A stretch of 64,000 nt of DNA from Tumebacillus flagellatus. GTDB taxonomy: Bacteria; Bacillota; Bacilli; Tumebacillales; Tumebacillaceae. The position numbers and the translations under genes are program-made. Under the pieces are notes generated by a model that was not told the DNA's origin, made no database searches, and saw only the letters and a program-made list of their open reading frames with translations. Below are positions 33,923 to 42,457 of this stretch, in pieces (position 1 is the first letter of the stretch; each line of letters starts with the position of its first letter). The DNA lies in the NCBI RefSeq assembly GCF_000714935.1, contig NZ_JMIR01000002.1:126187-190186 (forward strand), written 5' to 3'.

Positions 33923-36334
33923 CTACGGCGTCAGGGTCAACTGATGTCCCTTCACTTGATACACCTGCGGGTCGGTGCTCGTCACGTGATACCCGCCTGT
34001 CGTCCAGTCTTTCACTTGGTCGTCATACCAAGGCGAAAGCAGATGCCCTGACTGACCGGGGCCGACGACGTTGTACGTTTGGCTGAGATCGGAGAAGTCG
34101 ACGACCGTCCGCCAGGCCCCGCCGTGATTGACTTCGCCCGTTTTGGCGTCCCAGCCCGCCGCTTCGACGGTGACTTTCGAGCCCGGCACCGGCGATTTCG
34201 ACGGGTCGAACAGCAGATCGAGCGGCTTGACGGCTGCCAGCGGATGGTGGAACGGCACTTGGTGGAACTCGCCCCACTTCCATTTCGACGCGTCCTTGCC
34301 TTGCAATTCCACCGCATGGTCAACCGCGCGTTGGAACGCCGTGAGCGCAACGGCAGCGAGACCGCCTCGCTCCTGCACCCAAGGGCCGGGGTTGCCGGAA
34401 GCCGCGTTGCGAATCAGATGATCGACGGTGCCTGCCTTGTCTTCAAACAGCGACAGAGTTTCGTCGGAGAGCTCCGGTTTAAACAAGACATTCGGCAATT
34501 CGCTTTCCCACAAGTTGAACACCAACGCGCCGCTGGAGTCCAGCGTATCGCGGCAGTCCCAGTCCGAAAGCTCCTTCAGAGCGGCGAGGTCGATGTCGCG
34601 CAGTTTGTCCTGTTGCCCTTGGAGGAGACCGGTGAGAATCGGGAGGAACTCTTTCGCTTGCAGGTTGGTCGGGTCGAATTGCAACTTCTGCATGTCGGTT
34701 GCGGTGAGGTCGTTTTTGCCCGCGAGCGTTTGCGAGATTTCCTTCTCACGATAGGGTTGCGCCCAGACGTTGGAGAGGTGGTACGGGTAGTCGTCGCCGA
34801 CCACTTTGTTGTTCGCCGTGGCGATGAACCCGGACGGCGGGTTGACGGTGGTTGGGAGCTCCTCCCACGGGATGTAGCCTTTCCATTCATACTCGCCCGT
34901 CCAGCCGGGAACGGGCGTCGACGCGTCGCCCTTGGTGCGAATCGGGATCAAGCCGTTGGCGCGGTAGGCGATCGTGCCGTCCTCGGCGGCAAACACAAAG
35001 TTCTGCGCCGGAGTCTGGAAGTACGTCAGCGCTTGCTTGAATTCGTCCCAGTTCTGCGCTTTGGCAAACCGCTGCACCGCTTCCAATTCCGTCGACGGTT
35101 GCAACGCCGTCCATTGCATCGACAGGGCGGTGTCGGTGCTTTTGTCGTTGGCGAATTCGGAGATGATCGGGCCGTGGCGGGTGATGCGCACGTCGCAGGA
35201 AACGGGCGCGGCGTCCTTGACTTTGATTTCCTCGTGGATCACTTGCGCGGGCTCCCACTTGCCTTGGTACTGAAATTCGTTCGGGTTCGCCGGGTTGCGT
35301 TTTTCAATATAGAGGTCTTGCACGTCCGGGCCGACGTTCGTCACGCCCCACGCGATGTGGTCGTTGTGCCCGAGGATAATGCCGGGAATGCCTGCAAAAA
35401 TCACGCCGGAGACGTTCAGCGACGATGTCTTCAAATTCGTCTCGTACCAAATCGACGGCGTGGCGAGCGAGAGATGCGGGTCGTTGGCGAGCAGCGGTTT
35501 GCCGCTCTGGGTCTTGGAGCCTGCGACGACCCAGTTGTTGCTGCCGTTAAACGGATTCGGCTTCACCGCTTCGGCGAGCAAGGGGCCGACGTCGAGCGGA
35601 TTGTCTTTCATCGCTTGAATAATCGTCGGCGCGTCGACCGGATAGGACGGGAACAGGTCGAGCGCTTGGTCCTCCGACACGTGCTGGGCGAGGTCGTAGT
35701 GAAACGCTTGCTCTTCCCAGTGCCCGCCGAGATCGAACGCCATGTACTTGCCGATCGTCAGCGAATCGACCGGTTGCCACTCGCGCGGTTGATAGCCGAG
35801 CAGCGTGAACTCGATCGGCAGCGTGTTGTCTTGCACCGCTTGGTGGAGGTACGCGTTGACGCCCTGTGCGTACCATTCCAACACTTGCTTTGCGTCCTGC
35901 GAGTACGAATTCCAACTCGCTTCGGCAGCACGGCGCAAACCGAACGTTCGGAAGAATTTATCCCGCGAGAGTGCTTTGTCCCCGACGACTTCGGAAAGTT
36001 CGCCCGACGCTTGGCGGCGGGAGAGGTCCATTTGAAACAGGCGGTCTTGCGCGGTGACATACCCTTGGGCAAGGTAGAGGTCGTGTTCGTTTTGCGCTTC
36101 GATGTGCGGAACGCCGTGGTCGTCGCGCCAGACGGCGACGCTTTGCTGCAGACCGCTCACGTTCAGGGTGCCGTCGACGACGGGCAGACTTTTGTGAATC
36201 AGATAATAGCCGGTTCCGGATGCGGTGATCAACAGCAACACCAAGACGAGCACCACGCTCGTCACGATCTTCCACAAGCGGCGCTTGGGCCACCAGCGGC
36301 GTAAGCTTTTGGTCTGGTGTACGGCAGGTTGCAA
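33923..36334 (-). CDS. Penicillin acylase family protein, membrane-anchored
   Basis: An 803-residue Ntn-hydrolase. After a basic N terminus, one membrane helix (about 22-44) anchors it outside. An alpha-chain region leads to a spacer and the autoprocessing site before Ser in NGSNNWVVAGSKT (Ser about 265), which becomes the beta-chain nucleophile. Relatives cleave amides such as penicillins, acyl-homoserine lactones or N-acyl amino acids. TTG 36334 is chosen because GGAGGG lies six bases upstream; an ATG at 36358 would put that site inside the gene. Confidence 0.88.
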   Translation of the reverse strand: MQPAVHQTKSLRRWWPKRRLWKIVTSVVLVLVLLLITASGTGYYLIHKSLPVVDGTLNVSGLQQSVAVWRDDHGVPHIEAQNEHDLYLAQGYVTAQDRLFQMDLSRRQASGELSEVVGDKALSRDKFFRTFGLRRAAEASWNSYSQDAKQVLEWYAQGVNAYLHQAVQDNTLPIEFTLLGYQPREWQPVDSLTIGKYMAFDLGGHWEEQAFHYDLAQHVSEDQALDLFPSYPVDAPTIIQAMKDNPLDVGPLLAEAVKPNPFNGSNNWVVAGSKTQSGKPLLANDPHLSLATPSIWYETNLKTSSLNVSGVIFAGIPGIILGHNDHIAWGVTNVGPDVQDLYIEKRNPANPNEFQYQGKWEPAQVIHEEIKVKDAAPVSCDVRITRHGPIISEFANDKSTDTALSMQWTALQPSTELEAVQRFAKAQNWDEFKQALTYFQTPAQNFVFAAEDGTIAYRANGLIPIRTKGDASTPVPGWTGEYEWKGYIPWEELPTTVNPPSGFIATANNKVVGDDYPYHLSNVWAQPYREKEISQTLAGKNDLTATDMQKLQFDPTNLQAKEFLPILTGLLQGQQDKLRDIDLAALKELSDWDCRDTLDSSGALVFNLWESELPNVLFKPELSDETLSLFEDKAGTVDHLIRNAASGNPGPWVQERGGLAAVALTAFQRAVDHAVELQGKDASKWKWGEFHQVPFHHPLAAVKPLDLLFDPSKSPVPGSKVTVEAAGWDAKTGEVNHGGAWRTVVDFSDLSQTYNVVGPGQSGHLLSPWYDDQVKDWTTGGYHVTSTDPQVYQVKGHQLTLTP

Positions 36335-36387
36335 CGCGATCCCTCCTTTTGCTTCCATAATGACAGAATCTTCCCGCGAATAGCAAG

Positions 36388-36441
36388 AAAAAAAGACCCT
36401 GTCGCGAGGCGCTTCGCCCCAAAGCGGCAGGGTCGTTTTTT
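36388..36441 (-). terminator. Terminator of kynA
   Basis: GACCCTGCCGC pairs with GCGACAGGGTC (one mismatch) and is followed by TTTTTTT on the minus strand. Confidence 0.75.
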
Positions 36442-36461
36442 ACAAACGGGTCTCTCAGGTC

Positions 36462-37301
36462 TTACAGTTCGGTGCGCAAGCTCCACAGCTCCGGGAAGAA
36501 GCGGTGGTCGAGCGCCCGTTTCAAATACTCGACGCCCGCCGAGCCGCCGGTGCCGGTCTTGAAGCCGATGACGCGCTCAACGGTGATCATGTGGTTGAAG
36601 CGCCACTGTTGCTGGCGGTTGTCGATGTCGACGAGCTTCTCCGCGAGTTCGTAGAGGTCCCAGTACTTGTCGACGTTGCGGTAGACTTCCAGCCACGCTT
36701 TCTGCACGCTGTCGTTGTGCTGGTACTCTTGCGACCAGTCGCGGTGAAGAGCCGTTTCATCCACTTCCAATCCGCGTTCCGACATCGCCCAGATCGCGGC
36801 GTCGTAGATGGAGCGCTCGTTCAGCGCCGCTTGCAAGACGGAGTAGAGTTCCGCTTGGTGTTGGTAGACGCCGAGCGTGGCGGCGTTCTTGCGGCCGAGC
36901 ATGAACTCGATCAGGCGGTTTTGGTAGGATTGGAAGCCGGACGAGCGGCCCAATTTGTCCCGAAACTCCATGTATTCCGACGGGGTGAGCGTCGAGAGCA
37001 CATCCCAGGATTGGATCAGTTGCTGTTGGATGCGCGAGACGCGGGAGAGCATCTTGAACGCGGGCTCCAAGTTGTTTTGCAAGATGGAAGCGCGGGCGGC
37101 GTTCATCTCGTGCAGGATCAGCTTCATCCAGAGCTCGCTGGCTTGGTGGATGATGATGAACAGCATCTCGTCATGATGCCCGGAGAGGCGTTGCTGAGCG
37201 TCCAGGACTTTGTCGAGCTGCAAGTAGTCGCCGTACGTCATGTCTTTGGAAAAATCGGTGTGCAAGCCGTGCGGGTGCTGCGGATGATTCGAATTGGACA
37301 T
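36462..37301 (-). CDS. kynA: Tryptophan 2,3-dioxygenase
   Basis: A 279-residue haem dioxygenase that opens the indole ring of tryptophan to give N-formylkynurenine. Family blocks are [33 protein letters not shown] (with the distal His), [43 protein letters not shown] (proximal His) and FPELWSLRT. Formamidase and kynureninase genes are not nearby. A GGAG site precedes the ATG. The leader contains a terminator-like hairpin. Confidence 0.95.
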   Translation of the reverse strand: MSNSNHPQHPHGLHTDFSKDMTYGDYLQLDKVLDAQQRLSGHHDEMLFIIIHQASELWMKLILHEMNAARASILQNNLEPAFKMLSRVSRIQQQLIQSWDVLSTLTPSEYMEFRDKLGRSSGFQSYQNRLIEFMLGRKNAATLGVYQHQAELYSVLQAALNERSIYDAAIWAMSERGLEVDETALHRDWSQEYQHNDSVQKAWLEVYRNVDKYWDLYELAEKLVDIDNRQQQWRFNHMITVERVIGFKTGTGGSAGVEYLKRALDHRFFPELWSLRTEL

Positions 37302-37338
37302 GCGTGTCGCTCCTTTGATGTCGTGGTTAAGTCAAAAA

Positions 37339-37365
37339 AGGAGTCGCCCGCCGGGGGTGACTCCT
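37339..37365 (-). terminator. Terminator-like hairpin in the kynA leader
   Basis: On the minus strand AGGAGTC pairs with GACTCCT, with CCC/GGG pairing in the interior, and is followed by TTTTTTGAC. It lies between a possible promoter (TAGACT-N17-TACACT) and the kynA start, so it could be an attenuator. Confidence 0.5.
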
Positions 37366-37471
37366 CGATTTTTACACAGTCCTCAATCATCAGTGTATCA
37401 AATTTTGAAATCACAGTCTAGATGTTACAGGGCGTTTTCTCCACAATGAGAAGCACAAGGGAGGAATGAAA

Positions 37472-38827
37472 GTGCGACTCTACCGCCTGTCTTTGCCTGT
37501 GATCGGCGAACTGTTGCTTCAGAATGTGCTCGCCGCTGTGGATGCGCTGTTTGTGGCGCGGCTTGGCTTGCTCGCGATCAACGCGGTGGGCGTGACGGCG
37601 ATGTTCAGCGTCGTGTTGCTTTCGGTGCTCAACGCGCTGGGCGTGACGATGACCGTGTTTCTCTCGCGCACCGCTTCGGAAAAAACCCCCTCTGCCGCCC
37701 GCTCTCTCGTCTGGCACGGACTCGTGCTCGGCGGCGGGGTCGGAGTGACGGTTTCGCTACTCTGTCTGCTGCTCGCGGCGCCGCTGTTGCATCTGGCAGG
37801 AGCGGGGGAGGAGTTGACGGCGGCGGCGAGGCCGTACTTTTGCTTGGTGTTCGGGTCGACGCCGTTTCTGGCGCTGCATACGATGCTGGCGGCTTGCTTT
37901 CGGGCGCGGGGGGACACGAGAACGCCGCTCAAGATCGGCTTGCAGATGAATCTGTTGCATGCGGGGCTCGATGCGTTGCTGATCTTCGGCTTGAAGTTGG
38001 GATTGGCGGGGGCGGGGCTGGCGTATCTGGGAGTGCAGGTTTTGGTGTTGCTTCAATATTGGTGGCGGGCGAGGGGGTTTTTGCCTACGAGGTCGGATTT
38101 GCGGCTCTCGCGGGGGATGCTGGCGAAATGGTTGCGCTTTGCGGTTCCGGCGGTCACGGAGCGGCTGTTCAAGCGAGGCGGGCAAGTGGTGTACCTGAGC
38201 TTCGTCGTCCGCATGGGGACAGAGCCGTATGCGGCGAACAACATCGCGAATACGTTGGCCGGGTTTATCTCCCTGTTGGGAGACGGACTCGCCACGGGCG
38301 TTACTGTGGCGATGGGGAAGTCGATTGGGGAAGCGAAACAATCGAGAGAGACTGATGAATCCAGTGAATCCGGTGCGTCCAGTGCAGCCGAAAGCATGGA
38401 TCTATCCGTCTTGCAATCCCGCTTGGATGCCATTCGCCGCCAAGGCTTTCTCGGTGCGGCAGTCTCGATGACAGCAGCGACCCTGCTATTCTGGGCGCTC
38501 AGTCCTTGGATCGGGCGTTGGTTCACCGACGACCCTCGCGTCCTCCACGACCTGACACTCGTGCTCTTTCTCTATATCTTCTGCCAACCGTTCTTCGCCG
38601 CAAACTTGATCGACTGCGCGGCGATCCAAGCGGGCGGCAACTCCACGTACACGATGTGGGTGACAATCCTCGGCGTCTGGGGCGTGCGCCTGATCTTCAT
38701 CCCGGTTCTGCTCTACGGGTTCCACTTGGAACTCTCCGGCGTCTGGCTCTGCATCGGGCTCGACCACATGGTGCGCGCGTATCTCTACCGCCGCTACCGC
38801 CTCAAACGCAATTGGATTCACTCATAA
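37472..38827 (+). CDS. MATE-family efflux transporter
   Basis: A 451-residue transporter with about 12 helices in two homologous halves. It is likely a cation-coupled exporter of drugs or metabolites. The loop between the halves carries a Ser/Glu-rich insert (about residues 287-310, bases 38335-38400). GTG 37472 is preferred, seven bases from GGGAGG; ATG 37466 is only one base from it. It is divergent from kynA. Confidence 0.88.
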   Translation: MRLYRLSLPVIGELLLQNVLAAVDALFVARLGLLAINAVGVTAMFSVVLLSVLNALGVTMTVFLSRTASEKTPSAARSLVWHGLVLGGGVGVTVSLLCLLLAAPLLHLAGAGEELTAAARPYFCLVFGSTPFLALHTMLAACFRARGDTRTPLKIGLQMNLLHAGLDALLIFGLKLGLAGAGLAYLGVQVLVLLQYWWRARGFLPTRSDLRLSRGMLAKWLRFAVPAVTERLFKRGGQVVYLSFVVRMGTEPYAANNIANTLAGFISLLGDGLATGVTVAMGKSIGEAKQSRETDESSESGASSAAESMDLSVLQSRLDAIRRQGFLGAAVSMTAATLLFWALSPWIGRWFTDDPRVLHDLTLVLFLYIFCQPFFAANLIDCAAIQAGGNSTYTMWVTILGVWGVRLIFIPVLLYGFHLELSGVWLCIGLDHMVRAYLYRRYRLKRNWIHS

Positions 38828-38830
38828 AAA

Positions 38831-38863
38831 AAGAACCGTCCCGCAACCGAGGCGGTTCTTCTA
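38831..38863 (+). terminator. Terminator of the MATE gene
   Basis: AAGAACCG pairs with CGGTTCTT, with a short T-run. Confidence 0.55.
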
Positions 38864-38932
38864 GAAGTCGTTCCAGAGATTCGAAGGTCGGAATAAACGG
38901 TTTATTTGTCATTTCGAGTCCCAATTTGTTTA

Positions 38933-38961
38933 TTGACGAACCTAATTTATTTCTATAAAAT
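38933..38961 (+). promoter_or_regulatory. Promoter of the amidase gene
   Basis: TTGACG and TAAAAT are 17 bases apart in a clearly AT-rich stretch. Confidence 0.6.
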
Positions 38962-39005
38962 TTTGACAAATAGTTTTTCCAGAAGAGATAGAGGAGGTTT
39001 CATCC

Positions 39006-40955
39006 ATGTCGAAGCGTCGTCCGATGTTTCTCGCGGTGCTGATGGCGGGTTTGTTGGTGGTCCCGTCCACATTGCCGTCCGCAACCCAAGCTCAAGCAGG
39101 TGCCGCCGACACGCAAGAGCAAGGTCCGGATGCGTTGCAAACCGCTTTCCAAAACGCGTCGCAAGAGTTCGGCGTTCCGCTGAACGTCTTGATGTCGGTC
39201 GCCTACAACGAATCGCGCTGGGAACAACATCTTGGCCAACCGTCGCTCTCCGGCGGCTACGGCGTGATGCACTTGACCCATCTCGGGCAAGCAGACCTCT
39301 CCGCGCGCGGCGAAACGGGCGATGAAAGCGCTGCGACGGAAGCGACCCCTGCTCTCCCGGCGAACAACGACCCGTCGGTCAACACCCTCGACGCGGCAGC
39401 CGTACTGCTTGGCACGAACACCGAGGTTCTGAAAACCGACCTGACCGAAAACGTCCGCGGCGGCGCGGCGTTGCTCGCGCAATACGCGCGCGAAACAGTC
39501 GGCAACACGCCGTCCGACGCGGCGGATTGGTACGGCGCGGTGGCGAAATACAGCGGCTCCGACCTCGACGAAATCGCGCAAGACTTCGCGGACGACGTGT
39601 ACGCGACGATCCAAACCGGCCAAGCGCGCACCACGCCGGAAGGTCAAACGGTGACGCTCGCCGCCGATGCGGTCACCCCGAACAAAACCACCGCGAACTC
39701 CCTGCACCTGCGCAACGCGAAGAAAACCGGCACCGACTGCCCGAACGGTCTCGAATGCCGTGAAATTCCGGCGTTGTACCAGCAGTTCTCGGCAAGCCAA
39801 ACCGACTACGGCAACTATGACATCGGCAACCGTCAAGCAGACGGGGACGATATTCGCTACATCATCATCCACGACATCGAAGGCACGTACGAAGCGGGCA
39901 TCTCCACGTTCCTCTCGAAGTCGTATGTGTCCGCGCACTATGTCGTCAACAACGTCGACGGTCAAGTGACCGAGATGGTCAACCCGAAAGACGTGGCGTG
40001 GCAAGCGGGCAACTGGTACATCAACTCGCACTCGATCGGCATCGAGCACGGCGGGATCGCCGCAGAGGGCGGCGCTTGGTACAGCGAGCAAATGTACCAC
40101 GCTTCGGCGAAACTCGTGAAATACCTTGCTAAAAAATACGACATTCCGCTCGACCGCCAGCACATCCTCGGCCATGACGACCTGCCGGGCACTTCGCAAG
40201 CCACCCAGCGTTCGATGCACTGGGACCCGGGCGCGTACTGGGATTGGTCGCACTACTTCGATCTGCTGGGCGCACCGATCAACCCGAGCAACGGAAACGC
40301 GCACAACCGCGACAAGCAAAACAACCCGATCGTTACGATCAACCCGCACTTCTCGAAAAACCAACCGTCGCCGGTGCTTTACGGCTCGCAAGTGCTCGAC
40401 CCGCAGCCGTCGAACTTCCTCTACCTCTACCAAGCACCGAGTTTTGACGCGCCGCTGCTGAGCGACCCGGCACTGCATGCGGCGGGCGTTCCGGGCACGA
40501 CGCAGATCTCCGACTGGGGCGACAAAGCGACGATCGGCCAAACGTTCTACAAAGCCGATCAACAGGGCGACTGGACCGCGATCTGGTACGGCGCGCAAAA
40601 AGCCTGGTTCTACAATCCGTCCAACTCCAACACCACGCCGGGCCGCGGCATCCTCGTCACGCCGAAAGCGGGCAAAACCTCGATCCCGGTCTACGGCACC
40701 GCGTATCCGGAGGCGGAAGCGTTTGCGGCAGCGGGCATTCCGAGAGCGGTCAACAACCCGCTGCAATACAACGTGACCGCAGGCCAAGTTTACGTCTCGG
40801 CCGGCACTGTGCCGTCCGACTACTTCTACGCCAAACTGTTCAACCTGCCGGAGACCTACCAAGTCGTCAAAGGCAAGGATGAGTTCTATCAAATCTCCTT
40901 CAACCACCGCATCGCGTTCGTCAAAGCAAGCGACGTGGACATTGTGCAACCGTAA
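39006..40955 (+). CDS. Secreted N-acetylmuramoyl-L-alanine amidase with lysozyme-like N-terminal domain
   Basis: A 649-residue secreted cell-wall hydrolase. After a signal peptide (1-32) a lytic-transglycosylase-like domain begins (FGVPLNVLMSVAYNESRWEQ, catalytic-type Glu; SGGYGVMHLT). From about 275 an Amidase_2 domain follows with IIIHDIEGTY (zinc His), SAHYVVNNVDGQV, and the second ligand region GHDDLPG...HWDPG. The C-terminal third looks like SH3-type repeats for wall binding. It probably cuts peptidoglycan during growth, sporulation or lysis. AGGAGG precedes the ATG. Confidence 0.88.
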   Translation: MSKRRPMFLAVLMAGLLVVPSTLPSATQAQAGAADTQEQGPDALQTAFQNASQEFGVPLNVLMSVAYNESRWEQHLGQPSLSGGYGVMHLTHLGQADLSARGETGDESAATEATPALPANNDPSVNTLDAAAVLLGTNTEVLKTDLTENVRGGAALLAQYARETVGNTPSDAADWYGAVAKYSGSDLDEIAQDFADDVYATIQTGQARTTPEGQTVTLAADAVTPNKTTANSLHLRNAKKTGTDCPNGLECREIPALYQQFSASQTDYGNYDIGNRQADGDDIRYIIIHDIEGTYEAGISTFLSKSYVSAHYVVNNVDGQVTEMVNPKDVAWQAGNWYINSHSIGIEHGGIAAEGGAWYSEQMYHASAKLVKYLAKKYDIPLDRQHILGHDDLPGTSQATQRSMHWDPGAYWDWSHYFDLLGAPINPSNGNAHNRDKQNNPIVTINPHFSKNQPSPVLYGSQVLDPQPSNFLYLYQAPSFDAPLLSDPALHAAGVPGTTQISDWGDKATIGQTFYKADQQGDWTAIWYGAQKAWFYNPSNSNTTPGRGILVTPKAGKTSIPVYGTAYPEAEAFAAAGIPRAVNNPLQYNVTAGQVYVSAGTVPSDYFYAKLFNLPETYQVVKGKDEFYQISFNHRIAFVKASDVDIVQP

Positions 40956-41033
40956 TCGCATGAAAATGGCCCTCTTCTCTCCACGGGAAGGGGGCTTTAT
41001 TCTGCCGGTGAGGGATATCGATATCGAAATTTA

Positions 41034-41070
41034 AGGAAAAAGGGCTCCCGGCAACATCGCGGGAGCCCTT
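41034..41070 (-). terminator. Terminator of the C39-like peptidase gene
   Basis: AGGGCTCCCG pairs with CGGGAGCCCT and on the minus strand is followed by TTTTTCC. Confidence 0.8.
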
Positions 41071-41082
41071 CACTTTGCTTGC

Positions 41083-42315
41083 TTACCAGTGGCCGTTGCT
41101 GGACGGGATCGCCCAGCCTTGCGGGTACATCAAGTACGCGGTGCCGTTGGAGTTGCCGAGCCAGCAGGTTTCAAACTGCAAGCGGTTGTACGTGATGCCG
41201 ACCGCTTCGTCCGATGCGGCCGCCGGATCGTTGACCAAGACGTTGCCGTTCGCGTCAAAGCCGCGCACGACCAAGAGGTGACCGGACGTGCTCGGGATCG
41301 GCGAGCCGTCGAGTTGGCCTTTTTTGTACGCGACGGAGACGACGACCGGAACGCCCGCGTGCGTCCATTGCTCCAGTTCCGCCAGCGAGCTCATGCGCGC
41401 CACTTTGCCGTTGAGCCCGAACGAAGACGCGTAGTTCGTGTTAAACGGCCAGTTGCCCGCGCCGTTGTACGTGTAATCCCACACGCCGTCCTTGACGGTC
41501 GGAACGGTTTGGTTCAGAGCGGAATTGCCCGTGACGTTTGCCCAGTACGCCATGACCATCGAGGTGGAAGTCGGAGAGCACCAAACTTCGCCGCCGTTCG
41601 GGAAGACCATCTGCGAACGCTTGGGCACCGGCAAATCGCTGACGAGGCCCGTGCTCGCAACGGTGCCCGCCGTGTCCTTGCCGTTCGAGAACGTGATGCC
41701 AAGCGCGCGGACCGTCGGCGTCGCGCCCGGATCGGTGGTGAAGAGGGTGACGCGCGCTTTGACCGCCGTTGCGGATTTGGCGAGCGAGAGCGTGTCGGTG
41801 TAGACGGTGCCGTTGGTGTCTCCTTGGCCGTTGACGGAATGGCGCTTGAACGGCAGATCGCCTTGCAGCCACACCCCCATGCTGTACCATTTCGTCCAAA
41901 CGCCGTTCACTTGGGCGCTCAGTTCCACTTCCGTCCACGTGTTCGGAGCGGTATTGGCTTGAATCGAAGGAATCGCTTCCGTGAAGTTCACGGAGATCGG
42001 GTCGGATGTGAATTGCCCGTATTGATACGCGCCGCCGTTGTAGCGGCCAAGCGTGTCGGTGCCGGAGAGCAGCGCGTTCGGGTCGAGCGTGAGGCCGGAC
42101 GAAGAGACGATTAACCCGGACTGCGAGCCGGTCGAGAAATTGGGGATTTCTCGGAAGGCTTTGACGTCGAGGACGGTGGATTTCATCGAAGTTGCCCCTT
42201 TCGATTGTGCAGCGCCCGTCGCACCCGCCGGACCTGCGGGACTCATCAAGCCGAGTACCCCCATGCCCACCAAGGCGGTGACCAAGACGCGCTTCCATGC
42301 TTTTCGCTGTTTCAT
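41083..42315 (-). CDS. Secreted C39-like cysteine peptidase
   Basis: A 410-residue exported protein. A signal peptide (1-32) is followed by a beta-rich N-terminal domain (about 45-210) and a papain-like Peptidase_C39_2 domain with Cys in VWCSPTSTSMVMAYW, His in SGHLLVVRGFD and Asp in VNDPA. Unlike C39 domains of bacteriocin exporters it is free and secreted. GGGAGG precedes the start. The substrate is unknown. Confidence 0.85.
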   Translation of the reverse strand: MKQRKAWKRVLVTALVGMGVLGLMSPAGPAGATGAAQSKGATSMKSTVLDVKAFREIPNFSTGSQSGLIVSSSGLTLDPNALLSGTDTLGRYNGGAYQYGQFTSDPISVNFTEAIPSIQANTAPNTWTEVELSAQVNGVWTKWYSMGVWLQGDLPFKRHSVNGQGDTNGTVYTDTLSLAKSATAVKARVTLFTTDPGATPTVRALGITFSNGKDTAGTVASTGLVSDLPVPKRSQMVFPNGGEVWCSPTSTSMVMAYWANVTGNSALNQTVPTVKDGVWDYTYNGAGNWPFNTNYASSFGLNGKVARMSSLAELEQWTHAGVPVVVSVAYKKGQLDGSPIPSTSGHLLVVRGFDANGNVLVNDPAAASDEAVGITYNRLQFETCWLGNSNGTAYLMYPQGWAIPSSNGHW

Positions 42316-42405
42316 TTGTGCATTCCTCCCTTTGTTTTTCTTCTTATATAGTTACTATGCTATATGAAAATTAAGAAAAGTACAACTTTTCCTGATGCAG
42401 AAAAA

Positions 42406-42446
42406 AACGCCGCTCTCCTGAATAGGCGGAGAGGACGTTTTTTCTA
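42406..42446. terminator. Terminator after efeU
   Basis: ACGCCGCTCTCC pairs with GGAGAGGACGT (one bulge) between an A-run and a T-run. Confidence 0.7.
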
Positions 42447-42457
42447 CTACTATGTGG

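Noticed and set aside
34079..36304. 741-codon plus-strand frame opposite the penicillin acylase gene
   Set aside because: Antisense of a well-recognised Ntn-hydrolase; Arg/Val-rich without motifs.
37339..37365. kynA leader hairpin considered as part of a T-box riboswitch
   Set aside because: The leader is too short and lacks a specifier stem and the conserved T-box sequence.
39000..40961. 653-codon minus-strand frame opposite the amidase
   Set aside because: It mirrors the whole amidase gene, including its signal peptide; no own start signal.
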